This document shows, piece after piece, positions 8,546-18,004 of a stretch of DNA of 64,000 nt. The stretch covers positions 1 through 64,000 of the forward strand of contig CAVUOD010000017.1 of NCBI GenBank assembly GCA_963743015.1. The letters are read 5' to 3'. Source of the stretch: CAVSRC01 sp963743015. GTDB lineage: Bacteria; Pseudomonadota; Alphaproteobacteria; Rhizobiales; Kaistiaceae. The notes under the pieces are model-generated. The model saw nothing but the letters and a program-made list of their open reading frames with translations. It was not told where the DNA came from and ran no database searches. Position 1 is the first letter of the stretch. Each line of letters opens with the position of its first letter. The translations under genes and the position numbers were made by a program.

Positions 8546-9777
8546 ATGCCGGAGCTTAAGCGGGCCGCATTGGCGGCCGGTATTGTTGCGTTTCGTGTCG
8601 GCCGCGGCGGCCGTCTGTTCGCTTTCGCTGGCGGCCCATGCCGGCGGCTACGATACCGGCGAGCGCGACTGGGATTTCCTCTTCCAGCAGGACAAGTTCG
8701 CGGCCGAAGCGCAGACGCGCTATATCGATCCGCAGCGCACGCTGAAGAACGTGGCCGGCGTCGGCAGCGCCTATCGGCGGCTGACGGCAGCAAGTCAGCG
8801 CCGAAACCGAGGCGTTTTCGGTCGAGCGCTTCAGCGTCATGGGGCGGCTGACCGAAAACCTGCGCTGCATGGGCAGCTATCGGCAGCCCTTCGAGGGCCA
8901 CGCCAATTACGGCTCGACGTGGTTCGCCGCCGCCTCGGCGACCGAGCAGCATTTCACCTCCGAGGACTATGGGCTGACCTGCGCGGTCTCCACGCCGGTC
9001 GGCATGGGCAACCTGCTGTTCATCGGCGGCGCCTCCTACCAGACGATCAGCTACGAGCTGCTGCAGAATTTCGGCATGTTTCCGGGCGGCGGCGCGGCCT
9101 CGACCAATGTCAGCGACGACGGGGTCGGCTGGCGCGCCGGCATCGGCTACGAGATCCCGCAATACGCGCTGCGCGCCACGCTGATCTACAATTCGGCCAT
9201 CGGCTACGACATGACCGGAACGGGCACGGATCTTGGCCGGTCTGGCAGCTTCTATACGGGCCCGCTGGCCGGCTCGATGACCATGCCGCAATCGGTCGAA
9301 TTCAAGGCGCAGTCGGGCATCGCGCCGGGCTGGCTGGCCTTCGGTTCGATCAAATGGACCAACTGGAGCGTCGACCAGGACATGGGGCTGTGCGTGCCGG
9401 GGACCGCCTCGTGCGTCACCGGCATCGACGCGCTCAGTGCCCTGACGCTGCTATTCAGGGATAGCTGGACGGTCACGCTGGGGGCCGCGCACCAGTTCAA
9501 CGAGCAGTTCTCGCTGGCCGGCAGCGTCACCTGGGACCAGGGGGCATCCAGGGCTTCACCTCGCAGACCGACACCTGGACGGCCGACCTGACGGCGGTGT
9601 GGACCCGCAGGAAGAATCTCGAGTTCCGCTTCGGCGGCACGGTCGGCGTGCTGACCGGCGGCTCGCTGAGCACCGCGATGCTGGCCAGCGGTCTTCCCAA
9701 CCCGGTCGGCTACACGGCGTCCTTTGGCGACGATCTGGTCTATGCGGTGAGCGCCAGGGCCGCCGTCCACTACTGAG
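8546..9777 (+). CDS. FadL/OmpP1-type outer membrane transport protein (four apparent frameshifts)
   Basis: Read across frame changes near 8597, 8800, 9541 and 9720, this gives a protein of about 410 residues. It starts MPELKRAALAAGIVAF with an export signal ending LSLAAHA. It contains GVGSAYRRL, the long block MGRLTENLRCMGSYRQPF, NLLFIGGASYQTISYELL and TVTLGAAHQFNEQFSLAGSV, and ends AVSARAAVHY with the terminal aromatic residue of outer-membrane beta-barrels. The pattern matches the FadL hydrophobic-compound transporter family. Three shifts are extra bases and one is a missing base. Four breaks in 1.2 kb is high, so either poor sequence quality or a decaying gene is possible. Confidence 0.65.
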
Positions 9778-9883
9778 CGGCGGACGCGCCGAAACTGCGC
9801 CGGCGGGCGGCCTGCGGCCGTGACAGGCCACCGGCCATCGTGTATCCCGATGGCGGTTTTCCAACGTTTTCCGAGTCGCGACC

Positions 9884-10606
9884 ATGACAGCGCCGCTCCG
9901 CTACAAGCGGGTTCTCCTCAAGGTCTCGGGCGAGGCGCTCCTCGGCGACCAGGCTTTCGGCATCGATGACGCGGTGACCGGGCGGATCGCCGACGACGTG
10001 GCGGCTGCCGTCAAGCTCGGCGTCAAGGTCGGCCTGGTCATCGGCGGCGGCAACATCTTCCGCGGCGTCGCAATAGCCAAGGCCGGCGGCAACCGCGTCG
10101 CCGGCGACCAGATGGGCATGCTGGCGACCGTCATGAACGCCATCGCCTTCCAGCAGAAGCTCGACGAACGCAAGGTGGCAAGCCGGCTGTTCTCGGCCGT
10201 GGCGATGCCCTCGATCTGCGAAATCTTCAACCAGCGCGCCGGCATGGCGGCCTTCGAGCGGGGCGAAGTGCTGCTTTTCTCCGGCGGCATCGGCCATCCC
10301 TTCGTGACCACGGATACCGGCGCGGCGCTGCGCGCGGCCGAGATGGGCTGCGACGCGCTGTTCAAGGGCACTCAGGTCGACGGCGTCTATTCGGCCGATC
10401 CGAAGACGGACACGGCGGCGACGCGCTACGACCGGCTGAGCTATGACGACGTGCTGCGCCAGGGGCTCGGCGTCATGGACCTGGCGGCGATCGCCCTTGC
10501 CCGCGACAACCGGATTCCGGTAATCGTCTTTTCCATCAAGCAGCCCGGTGCTTTCGTTGATATCCTCAAGGGAAAGGGCCGGGCGACGGTGGTCGCCGAA
10601 AGCTGA
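9884..10606 (+). CDS. pyrH: UMP kinase
   Basis: This 240-residue protein phosphorylates UMP to UDP with ATP, the committed step after UMP in pyrimidine nucleotide synthesis. It shows the amino-acid-kinase fold motifs: LLKVSGEALLGDQAFGID at the N-terminus, VIGGGNIFRGV for nucleotide binding, FSGGIGHPFVTTDTGAALRA, and the DGVYSADPKTD segment of bacterial hexameric UMP kinases. Length is typical. It lies 75 bp upstream of frr and shares its direction, the classical tsf-pyrH-frr order with one gene inserted before it. Confidence 0.97.
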   Translation: MTAPLRYKRVLLKVSGEALLGDQAFGIDDAVTGRIADDVAAAVKLGVKVGLVIGGGNIFRGVAIAKAGGNRVAGDQMGMLATVMNAIAFQQKLDERKVASRLFSAVAMPSICEIFNQRAGMAAFERGEVLLFSGGIGHPFVTTDTGAALRAAEMGCDALFKGTQVDGVYSADPKTDTAATRYDRLSYDDVLRQGLGVMDLAAIALARDNRIPVIVFSIKQPGAFVDILKGKGRATVVAES

Positions 10607-10681
10607 GTCCGCGGGCGGTCGCGCCGCGGTAACGCCTGACACAAGGCGGCCGCGTTTGGCCGATAGTAATCGGGGGAAGAA

Positions 10682-11230
10682 ATGGACAGCGAAGATATCA
10701 ACCGCAGGATGCAGGGTGCCGTGAGTGCGTTGCGGGGGGAACTGGCAGGTTTGCGCACCGGGCGGGCCTCTTCGAACCTGCTCGAGCCGATCCATGTGGA
10801 AGCCTATGGCGCATCGATGCCGCTCAACCAGATGGCCTCGGTCAGCGTGCCGGAGCCGCGCATGCTGTCGGTGCAGGTGTGGGACAAGTCGAACGTGCAT
10901 GCAGTCGACAAGGCGATCCGCGAGGCCAATCTCGGCCTGAATCCGATCGTCGAGGGGACGCTCCTGCGCATTCCGATCCCCGAGCTCAACGCCGAACGCC
11001 GGCAGGAGCTGGTCAAGGTCGCCCACAAATATGCGGAAGCCGCGCGCGTCGCCGTGCGCCATGTGCGCCGCGATGCCCTCGACGCCATCAAGAAGCAGGA
11101 AAAGGACGGCGAGATCGGCCAGGACCAGGCCCATGTCGACTCCGACAAGGTGCAAGCCATGACCGACAGCACCATATCCGAGATCGACGAGGTTCTCGCC
11201 GGCAAAGAGGCCGAGATCACGCAGGTCTGA
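10682..11230 (+). CDS. frr: Ribosome recycling factor
   Basis: This 182-residue protein splits post-termination ribosomes together with EF-G. It is recognisable throughout: RRMQGAVSALRGELAGLRTGRASSNLLEPI, VEAYGASMPLNQMASVSVPEPRML, LLRIPIPELNAERRQELVK and the long coiled arm ending in EITQV. The N-terminus is slightly shorter than the usual 186 residues. A GGGGGAAG-like ribosome site precedes the ATG. It is followed by uppS after 25 bp and probably starts a long co-transcribed run through rseP. Confidence 0.97.
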   Translation: MDSEDINRRMQGAVSALRGELAGLRTGRASSNLLEPIHVEAYGASMPLNQMASVSVPEPRMLSVQVWDKSNVHAVDKAIREANLGLNPIVEGTLLRIPIPELNAERRQELVKVAHKYAEAARVAVRHVRRDALDAIKKQEKDGEIGQDQAHVDSDKVQAMTDSTISEIDEVLAGKEAEITQV

Positions 11231-11255
11231 AGGGGCGCGAAGGAGCGAGAGCGGC

Positions 11256-12023
11256 ATGAGCCTGCTCGCCGACCAGAAACGGGCCGCATCTGCCGAACCG
11301 GCAAGGGCGGCGGTTCCGCGTCACGTGGCCATCATCATGGACGGCAACGGCCGCTGGGCAACGGCGCGCGGCCTGCCGCGCGGCGAGGGTCATCGGCGCG
11401 GTGTCGAAGCCGTCCGCCAGACGGTGCGGGCAGCCATCGCCCTGCGCGTCCGCTATCTGACGCTCTACAGCTTCTCGTCGGAGAACTGGTCGCGGCCGCG
11501 CGACGAGATCGACTTCCTGTTCGGCCTCTTCCGGCTCTACATCCGCCGCGACGTCGCCGATCTTCACGCCCGGGGCGTGCGGGTCAGCGTGATCGGCAGC
11601 CGCGACGGCGTGCCGGCCGACATCCTCGCAATGATCGAGGAGGCAGAGACGCTGACCGCCGGCAACCGGACGCTCCACCTGATCTTTGCCTTCAACTACG
11701 GCGCCCGCAACGAGCTTGCCCGCGCCATGCGCCGGATCGCCGGCGAGGTGAAGGCGGGCACGCTCGATGTGGACGCCATCGACGAGGGGACGATCGCCAG
11801 CCACCTCGACACGGCCAGCTTTCCGGACCCCGATCTGGTCATCCGCACGGGGCGGGAAGTCCGGCTAAGTAATTTCCTGCTGTGGCAATCGGCCTATGCC
11901 GAACTGGTATTCCTCGAGGTGAACTGGCCGGACTTCAGCCGCGACGCTCTGGTCGCGGCTCTGGAGACGTTCGCGACCCGCAGCCGGCGCTACGGCGGTC
12001 GCGGCGCGCGGGAGAACGCGTGA
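11256..12023 (+). CDS. uppS: Undecaprenyl diphosphate synthase (cis-prenyltransferase)
   Basis: This 255-residue enzyme condenses isopentenyl units onto farnesyl diphosphate to make the C55 carrier for peptidoglycan. The catalytic motif IIMDGNGRWA is present (Asp29), with YLTLYSFSSENWSRP and FAFNYGARNEL. The diphosphate-binding signature that usually reads RT(S/G)GExRxSNFLLWQ here reads RTGREVRLSNFLLWQ: the Glu and second Arg are kept but the second Gly is Arg and the residue before the last Arg is Val. The change may be real or a local error. It overlaps the cdsA start by 4 bases (GTGA), which implies coupled translation. Confidence 0.95.
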   Translation: MSLLADQKRAASAEPARAAVPRHVAIIMDGNGRWATARGLPRGEGHRRGVEAVRQTVRAAIALRVRYLTLYSFSSENWSRPRDEIDFLFGLFRLYIRRDVADLHARGVRVSVIGSRDGVPADILAMIEEAETLTAGNRTLHLIFAFNYGARNELARAMRRIAGEVKAGTLDVDAIDEGTIASHLDTASFPDPDLVIRTGREVRLSNFLLWQSAYAELVFLEVNWPDFSRDALVAALETFATRSRRYGGRGARENA

Positions 12024-12871
12024 GCGTGGCGCGCGTCACCGGCGGTACCGGCGGCGGCGGACTGGCGCCGCTGTTACGCAACGAGATGCTGGTCCGCTTC
12101 GCCTCGGCCACGATCCTTGCCGCATTGACGCTGGCGGCCGCCTGGTTCGGCGGCTGGGCCGCGGCCGCTGCGGTGTCGGCGGTGGTGATCGTGGTGCATC
12201 TCGAATGGATCGGGCTGACCGGCGACCGGCTGCTACCGGCGCTGGCGTTGACCGCCATGCTGGTGGCGAGCTTCGCGCTGCTCGCCGCCGGACATCCGGC
12301 GCTGGCGGCCGGCCTCACCGGGCTCGCCGTGGTCGTCGCGGCGCTTGCCTCGCGCGAACTGTGGCGGCCGGCAGGCGTCGCCTACAGCGCCATGCTCGGC
12401 CTCGGCCTGCTGCTGCTGCGGGCGGCGCCGGAACACGGGCTGGCCGCGGTGGTGGTCGTCTTCGCCGTGGTCTGGGGGACCGACAGCGGCGCCTTCTTCG
12501 GCGGCCGGGCGATCGGCGGGCCGAAGCTGTGGCCGGCGGTCTCGCCGAAAAAGACATGGGCCGGTGCGATCACCGGGCTTGCCGCCGGGGTGATTGCCGG
12601 CCTCATCGTGGCAGTGCTGGCGCGGGTTTCGGTGGCGCCGGGCCTGGCCCTGGTGTGCGCCGTGCTGTCGCTCGCCGGCCAGGCCGGAGACCTGTTCGAA
12701 TCCGCCATCAAGCGCCGTTTCGGCGCCAAGGATTCCGGCAATATCGTTCCCGGCCACGGCGGCCTGATGGACCGCGTCGACGGTCTCGTCTTCGCCGTTG
12801 CCGCGGCGGTGATCATCGGGCTCGCGCATGGCGGGCCGGTGCATCTGGCCGTCGGACTGCTGCGATGGTGA
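12020..12871 (+). CDS. cdsA: Phosphatidate cytidylyltransferase
   Basis: This integral membrane enzyme makes CDP-diacylglycerol, the precursor of phospholipids. The 283 residues include about seven or eight hydrophobic segments, then WGTDSGAFFGGRAIGGPKLWPAVSPKKTWAG and the CdsA signature AKDSGNIVPGHGGLMDRVDGL. I start it at GTG 12020, which overlaps the uppS stop as GTGA. Its own stop overlaps the dxr start by 7 bases. The tight packing of uppS-cdsA-dxr-rseP is the standard bacterial cell-envelope operon. Confidence 0.94.
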   Translation: MSVARVTGGTGGGGLAPLLRNEMLVRFASATILAALTLAAAWFGGWAAAAAVSAVVIVVHLEWIGLTGDRLLPALALTAMLVASFALLAAGHPALAAGLTGLAVVVAALASRELWRPAGVAYSAMLGLGLLLLRAAPEHGLAAVVVVFAVVWGTDSGAFFGGRAIGGPKLWPAVSPKKTWAGAITGLAAGVIAGLIVAVLARVSVAPGLALVCAVLSLAGQAGDLFESAIKRRFGAKDSGNIVPGHGGLMDRVDGLVFAVAAAVIIGLAHGGPVHLAVGLLRW

Positions 12872-14088
12872 CGGTCGGCGCGACGGCCGTCCACGCCCCG
12901 CGGCTGCTCACGGCGCCGCGCCGGGTGACCATTCTGGGCGCGACCGGCTCGATCGGCACCTCGACGCTTTCGGTGATCGCCGAGCGGGCCGAGTCCTTTG
13001 CCGTCGAAGCAGTCACCGCCAATGCCAATGCCGACAAGCTCGCCCATGTCGCGCGGAGCAGCGGGGCGCGGCTGGCCGTGGTTGCCGATCCGGCCGCCTA
13101 TGGCGACCTCAAGGCGGCGCTTGCCGGCACCGGCATCGCGGTTGCCGCCGGGCCGGACGCGGTCTGCGAGGCCGCCCAGCGGCCGGTCGACGTGGTGGTC
13201 GCGGCCATCGTCGGCGCCGCCGGTCTGGCCCCGACCTACGCCGCCATCCGTGCCGGCCGGCGCGTCGCCATCGCCAACAAGGAATGCCTGGTCTCGGCCG
13301 GCCATGTCTTCATGCGCGCGGCGGCGGAGGCGGGGGTGGCGATCCTGCCGGTGGATTCGGAGCACAACGCCGTCTACCAGGCGCTCGGCCAGCGCTCGAT
13401 CGACGAGGTCGAGCGCATCGTCATCACCGCCTCAGGCGGGCCGTTCCGCACCTGGAGCGCCGAGCGTATGGCCGCCGCCACGCCGGCCGAAGCGCTCAGG
13501 CATCCGAACTGGTCGATGGGCCCCAAGATCACCATCAATTCGGCGACGATGATGAACAAGGGCCTGGAGGTGATCGAGGCCCACCATCTGTTCGGTGCAC
13601 CGGCGGACAAGCTCGACGTGCTGGTCCACCCGCAATCGGTGGTGCACGGGCTGGTCGCCTTCCATGACGGGACGGTGATCGCCGGGATGGGCGCCCCCGA
13701 CATGCGCATGCCGATTGCCCATTGCCTGTCGTGGCCGGAAACCGGACCGCTCAACGGCAAGCGGCTCGACCTTGCCGAACTCGGCAGCCTGACCTTCGAG
13801 CGGCCGGACAACGGCCGCTTCCCGGCGCTGACGCTGGCGCGCCGGGCCCTTGATGTCGGGGAGTGGGCGACCAACATTCTCAACGCCGCCAACGAAGTGG
13901 CGGTGGCCGCGTTTCTGGCGGGGCGGATCGGCTTTCTTGAAATTGCCGGATTGGTCGAACAAACGATCGACCGGGTTGCGGCGCGCGGCGTGCCGGCCGC
14001 AGCGGACACGGTCGAGGAGGCCATCGCGCTCGACCGCGAAGGACGTGAGATCGCCAGCGAACTGGTGCATGCGCGCCGGGGACGCTGA
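12865..14088 (+). CDS. dxr: 1-deoxy-D-xylulose 5-phosphate reductoisomerase
   Basis: This 407-residue enzyme catalyses the NADPH-dependent rearrangement and reduction of DXP to MEP in the non-mevalonate isoprenoid pathway, supplying the units used by UppS encoded just upstream. Visible are the NADPH motif GATGSIG (residues 25-31), IANKECLVSAG, the metal-binding VDSEHNAVYQAL, ITASGGPFRTW, the loop HPNWSMGPKITINSATMMNKGLE (substrate and cofactor binding) and NILNAANEVAV. The chosen ATG at 12865 overlaps the end of cdsA and adds about 20 residues before the Rossmann strand, slightly longer than in E. coli. Confidence 0.96.
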   Translation: MVTVGATAVHAPRLLTAPRRVTILGATGSIGTSTLSVIAERAESFAVEAVTANANADKLAHVARSSGARLAVVADPAAYGDLKAALAGTGIAVAAGPDAVCEAAQRPVDVVVAAIVGAAGLAPTYAAIRAGRRVAIANKECLVSAGHVFMRAAAEAGVAILPVDSEHNAVYQALGQRSIDEVERIVITASGGPFRTWSAERMAAATPAEALRHPNWSMGPKITINSATMMNKGLEVIEAHHLFGAPADKLDVLVHPQSVVHGLVAFHDGTVIAGMGAPDMRMPIAHCLSWPETGPLNGKRLDLAELGSLTFERPDNGRFPALTLARRALDVGEWATNILNAANEVAVAAFLAGRIGFLEIAGLVEQTIDRVAARGVPAAADTVEEAIALDREGREIASELVHARRGR

Positions 14089-14108
14089 ATAGCGGAAGGA
14101 CGGCAGGC

Positions 14109-15251
14109 ATGGGACTGGTTGAATGGGTCGGCAATCTCGGATCGAGCGCGATCGGCTATATCGTGCCGTTCCTGTTCGTCCTCACCCTCGTCGTGTTCTT
14201 CCATGAACTCGGCCACTTCCTGGTGGCGCGCTGGACCGGCGTCATGGTCAAGACCTTCTCCGTCGGCTTCGGCCCGGAGCTGTTCGGCTTCAATGATCGC
14301 AAGGGCACGCGCTGGAAGCTCTCGGCGATCCCGCTCGGTGGCTATGTCCGCTTCTTCGGCGACGACAACGAGGCCAGCGTGCCGGACCACGAGGCGCTGG
14401 CGGCGATGGACCCGGCCGACCGGGAGCGCTCCTTCGCCGGCAAGGGCGTTGCCGCCCGGGCCGCCATCGTGGCCGCCGGACCGATTGCCAACTTCATCCT
14501 GGCGATCGTCATTTTCACAATGATTTTCAGCATTTACGGCCGCGAGGTGATGACACCGCGGGTCAATTCGGTGATCCCGAACTCACCTGCGGCGGAGGCC
14601 GGCTTCAAGCCCGGCGACGTGGTCGAATCGATCGACGGCACCAAGATTTCGAGCTTCACGGACCTGCAGCGGATCATCAGCCTGAGCAGCGGCACGCTGC
14701 TCTCGGTCGTGGTCAGCCGCGACGGCCATGACGTGACCCTGTCGGTCCGTCCAAAACTGACCGAAACCGAGGTTTTCGGCCGCAAACAGCAGATGACCAT
14801 GCTCGGCGTCAGCCGCAGTTCGTCGGGCGTCGGGGTGGTCACCAAGCACTATTCGGTGCCCCAGGCGGCGTGGGAAGCCACGCAGGAGACCGCGTCGATC
14901 ACCGGACACACCCTGTCCTACCTGTTTTCGGTCATCGTCGGCCGCGAATCGGCCGACCAGATCGGCGGACCGATTCAGGTCGCCACGGTTTCGGCCGACG
15001 TCGCCAAGCTGGGCATGGCCGCGCTGATCAATCTGGCGGCGATTCTGTCGATCAGCATCGGCCTGATCAACCTCTTCCCGATCCCCATGCTCGACGGCGG
15101 CCATCTGATGTTCTTCGCGGTCGAGGCAATCCGCGGAAAACCGCTCAGCGAGCGGGTCCAGGAGATCGGCTTTCGCGTCGGATTCGCGGCAGTGTTGATG
15201 TTAATGATTTTTGCAACTTGGAACGACATTATTCATTTGAGTTCCTTGTGA
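14109..15251 (+). CDS. rseP: RIP metalloprotease RseP
   Basis: A site-2 intramembrane zinc protease of 380 residues. The first membrane segment carries HELGH (residues 32-36), the zinc site. A PDZ domain follows (NSVIPNSPAAEAGFKPGDVVESIDGTK), and the C-terminal membrane part has NLFPIPMLDGGHLMFFAVE, the LDG motif that completes the active site. In other bacteria it cleaves anti-sigma factors in the envelope stress response. It is placed, as usual, between dxr and bamA, 20 bp after dxr and about 180 bp before bamA. Confidence 0.95.
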   Translation: MGLVEWVGNLGSSAIGYIVPFLFVLTLVVFFHELGHFLVARWTGVMVKTFSVGFGPELFGFNDRKGTRWKLSAIPLGGYVRFFGDDNEASVPDHEALAAMDPADRERSFAGKGVAARAAIVAAGPIANFILAIVIFTMIFSIYGREVMTPRVNSVIPNSPAAEAGFKPGDVVESIDGTKISSFTDLQRIISLSSGTLLSVVVSRDGHDVTLSVRPKLTETEVFGRKQQMTMLGVSRSSSGVGVVTKHYSVPQAAWEATQETASITGHTLSYLFSVIVGRESADQIGGPIQVATVSADVAKLGMAALINLAAILSISIGLINLFPIPMLDGGHLMFFAVEAIRGKPLSERVQEIGFRVGFAAVLMLMIFATWNDIIHLSSL

Positions 15252-15433
15252 AATAAGGCTTCCATGCGTGGCGGCCGGGCAACGCGGGATCAGATTCGCA
15301 AAAACAGGTGGAGAGGTGCCTTGCGGGGAGGCCAAAAGGCTGCAATTCTGCCGCTGCTGGGTCATCACGGGGGCGCGTCTGTTCGCTTGGCGATGCGGAC
15401 TAGACAGACAGACGAGCAAGGCATTCGAACCAG

Positions 15434-17809
15434 ATGAATTCATTTATGTTTTTCGCCCGTAAACTGGCGTTGGGCTTGATGCTGGCGCTGGCATTGCCTG
15501 CGTTCGGCGGTGCAGCATCGCTGATGAGCGCGGGAATCGCCCATGCTGCGGTTGCGCACAGCATCCAGGTTACGGGCAACCAGCGCATCGACGCTTCGAC
15601 GATCAAAACCTACCTGACCATCAAGGCCGGCAAGAGCTACAACGCCGCCGACATCAATTCGTCGGTCAAGGCGCTTTATGCCACAGGCCTGTTCTCCGAC
15701 GTCGGCATCACCCAGCGCGGTAGCGTGCTGGTCGTCAGGGTGGTCGAGAACCCGGTCATCAATTCGGTGATCTTCGAGGGCAACAAGGCGGTCAAGGCGG
15801 ACATCCTGTCGTCCATCGTCGAACTGAAGCCGCGCGGCGTGCTGACCGACGCCAAGCTCAAGGCGGACATCTTCCACATCAAGGAATTCTACCGGACCAA
15901 GGGCCGCAGCAGCGCCGAGGTCGAGGGGCGGATCACCGAGCTTCCGAAGAACCGCGTCAACATCGTCTTCGCCATCAAGGAAGGTGAGCGCACGGGCGTG
16001 GCCGCGATTCGTTTCGTCGGCAACCGCGCATTTTCGGGGCAGCGCCTGTCGGGCATCATTTCGACCAAAAAGAGCAACTGGCTGAGCTGGCTGACGAAGA
16101 ACGACATCTACAGCGAAGCGAAGCTGAATGCCGATGCCGATCTCCTGCGCGCCTTCTATCTGAAGCACGGCTATGCCGACTTCCAGGTGCTGTCGCAGGA
16201 TGCCGCCTTCAACTCCGCCACGGGCAAGTACACGATCACCTTCACGCTCGACGAGGGGCCCAAATACAAGTTCGGCGAGGTCAAGATCAATTCGTCGATC
16301 CAGGGCGTCGACGCGCAGGCGCTGAGGAAGTTCCTCAAGACCCGGAGCGGCCACACGTTCGATTCGACCGCGGTCGAGAAATCGACCGAGGATCTGACCA
16401 TCGAGCTGTCGCGGCTGGGCTATGTCTTCGCCGAGGTGCGTCCGCGCGGCGATCGCGACTACAGCACCAACACCATCAATCTGACCTACGTCATCGACGA
16501 AGGGCAGCGCGTCTACATCGAGCGCATCGACATCCGCGGCAATACCAAGACCCGCGACTACGTGATCCGGCGCGAATTCGACGTGTCGGAAGGCGACGCC
16601 TACAACCGCGTGATGATCAACAAGGCGGAGCGGAAGCTGCGCGATCTCGACTATTTCAAGAGCGTTTCGATCACCACCGAACCCGGCTCGGCGCCCGACA
16701 AGGTCGTCGTGGTTGTCGATGTCGAGGACAAGTCGACGGGGTCGTTCAGCGTCGCCGGCGGTGTGGAGACGACGGGCTCGTCGACCGGACTGGTCGCCGA
16801 AGTCGCGATGGATGAGACGAACTTCCTTGGTCGCGGCCAAAGGGTGCATCTGTCCGTCGGCGGCAGTTTTGATCAGCAGTCGATCAAGGGGTCGTTCACC
16901 GATCCGTACTTCCTCGGCAACCACATGTCGTTCACCGTGAGCGGCTTCCAGACATATGCGTCGGCGAGTTCGGCGCGGCCGTTCGATACCACCAACACCG
17001 GTGGCAGCGTCAACATCGGCCTGCCGATCACCGACGAGCTGACATTCGACTTCGGCTACAAGGCCGCCAATGTCAACTCGCACAACTATTCGGTCAGTTC
17101 GACCTGCAGCACCTCCAATGTCACGCCATGCTTCTTCCCGCCGGGGTCGCGGTTGAGTTCGGCTGCCGGCTGGGGCGTGACCTATTCGACCGTCGACAAC
17201 AAACTCAATCCGCATGAAGGCTTCTATCTTCGCTTCGTCCAGGACATCGCCGGCCTCGGTGGTGATGCCCGGTTCGTCCGCAGCAGTGCCGATGCCCGGC
17301 TCTATACGCCGCTGTTTGACGGCAGCGACATGGTCGGCGTGTTGAAGGCGACCGCCGGCAATATCACCGGCATCGGCCAGAAGGTCTCCACCATCGACAA
17401 CTTCTTCCAGGGCGGTGAGACGATCCGCGGCTTCGCTCCGCTCGGCTATGGCCCGCGCTACTACGACCAGGGGACCGGCACCAACATCGCTCTCGGCGGC
17501 AAGAACTACGTCAACGGCACGGCCGAGGTGGACTTCCCGTTGCCGGTCCTGCCGCAGGATTGGGGGTTCCGTGGGGCTTTGTTCGCCGATGCCGGGCTGC
17601 TGTGGGGGACGGATATCCCGGCGTCCTGCGCGGGCAAATGCAATCCCTCGAAGATCATGAACGATACAGCGCTGCGTTCCTCGGTCGGTGCCTCGATCCT
17701 GTGGACGTCGCCCTTCGGTCCGCTGCGCGCCGATTTCGCCGTGGCACTCACGAAGAAGAAGTACGACAGCACGCAGTTCTTCCGTATCGGCACCAGCGCG
17801 CGCTTCTGA
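15434..17809 (+). CDS. bamA: Outer membrane protein assembly factor BamA
   Basis: This 791-residue outer-membrane protein folds other beta-barrels into the outer membrane. A signal peptide (about residues 1-37) precedes five POTRA repeats (roughly residues 38-440; starts include HSIQVTGNQRID and VYIERIDIRGNTKTRDYVIRREF). The C-terminal barrel follows, with GGETIRGFAPLGYGPR (the loop-6 region with its conserved RGF) and the terminal SARF ending in phenylalanine. Length and layout are typical. A strong hairpin follows the stop, and the usual next gene lpxD is missing. Confidence 0.96.
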   Translation: MNSFMFFARKLALGLMLALALPAFGGAASLMSAGIAHAAVAHSIQVTGNQRIDASTIKTYLTIKAGKSYNAADINSSVKALYATGLFSDVGITQRGSVLVVRVVENPVINSVIFEGNKAVKADILSSIVELKPRGVLTDAKLKADIFHIKEFYRTKGRSSAEVEGRITELPKNRVNIVFAIKEGERTGVAAIRFVGNRAFSGQRLSGIISTKKSNWLSWLTKNDIYSEAKLNADADLLRAFYLKHGYADFQVLSQDAAFNSATGKYTITFTLDEGPKYKFGEVKINSSIQGVDAQALRKFLKTRSGHTFDSTAVEKSTEDLTIELSRLGYVFAEVRPRGDRDYSTNTINLTYVIDEGQRVYIERIDIRGNTKTRDYVIRREFDVSEGDAYNRVMINKAERKLRDLDYFKSVSITTEPGSAPDKVVVVVDVEDKSTGSFSVAGGVETTGSSTGLVAEVAMDETNFLGRGQRVHLSVGGSFDQQSIKGSFTDPYFLGNHMSFTVSGFQTYASASSARPFDTTNTGGSVNIGLPITDELTFDFGYKAANVNSHNYSVSSTCSTSNVTPCFFPPGSRLSSAAGWGVTYSTVDNKLNPHEGFYLRFVQDIAGLGGDARFVRSSADARLYTPLFDGSDMVGVLKATAGNITGIGQKVSTIDNFFQGGETIRGFAPLGYGPRYYDQGTGTNIALGGKNYVNGTAEVDFPLPVLPQDWGFRGALFADAGLLWGTDIPASCAGKCNPSKIMNDTALRSSVGASILWTSPFGPLRADFAVALTKKKYDSTQFFRIGTSARF

Positions 17810-17830
17810 TCGGGATTGGCTTGCGATACG

Positions 17831-17858
17831 CGGGCGCGGGGATCCACCCCCGCGCCCG
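17831..17858 (+). terminator. Hairpin terminator after bamA
   Basis: An 11-bp perfect stem (CGGGCGCGGGG, loop ATCCAC, then the complement) lies 22 bp after the bamA stop and is followed by TTCGCTTT. It suggests that fabZ and the lipid A genes have their own promoter in the 145 bp that remain before fabZ. Confidence 0.7.
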
Positions 17859-18004
17859 TTCGCTTTGGCAGGCGCCGAGAAGCGGCAACAGCCTGCGGCC
17901 GGACGCCCCTATCGCGGCCAGGCCATCGACAATTTACCGAGGATAGGCCAAAACGTCGTCGCCGGGCGCTACAGGATGCGCTCGGTGCTGCGGGAGACGG
18001 ATCG

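Noticed and set aside
15440..17215. Reverse frame of 591 codons opposite bamA
   Set aside because: An antisense shadow of the BamA coding sequence, with the same GC-driven openness as other shadows.
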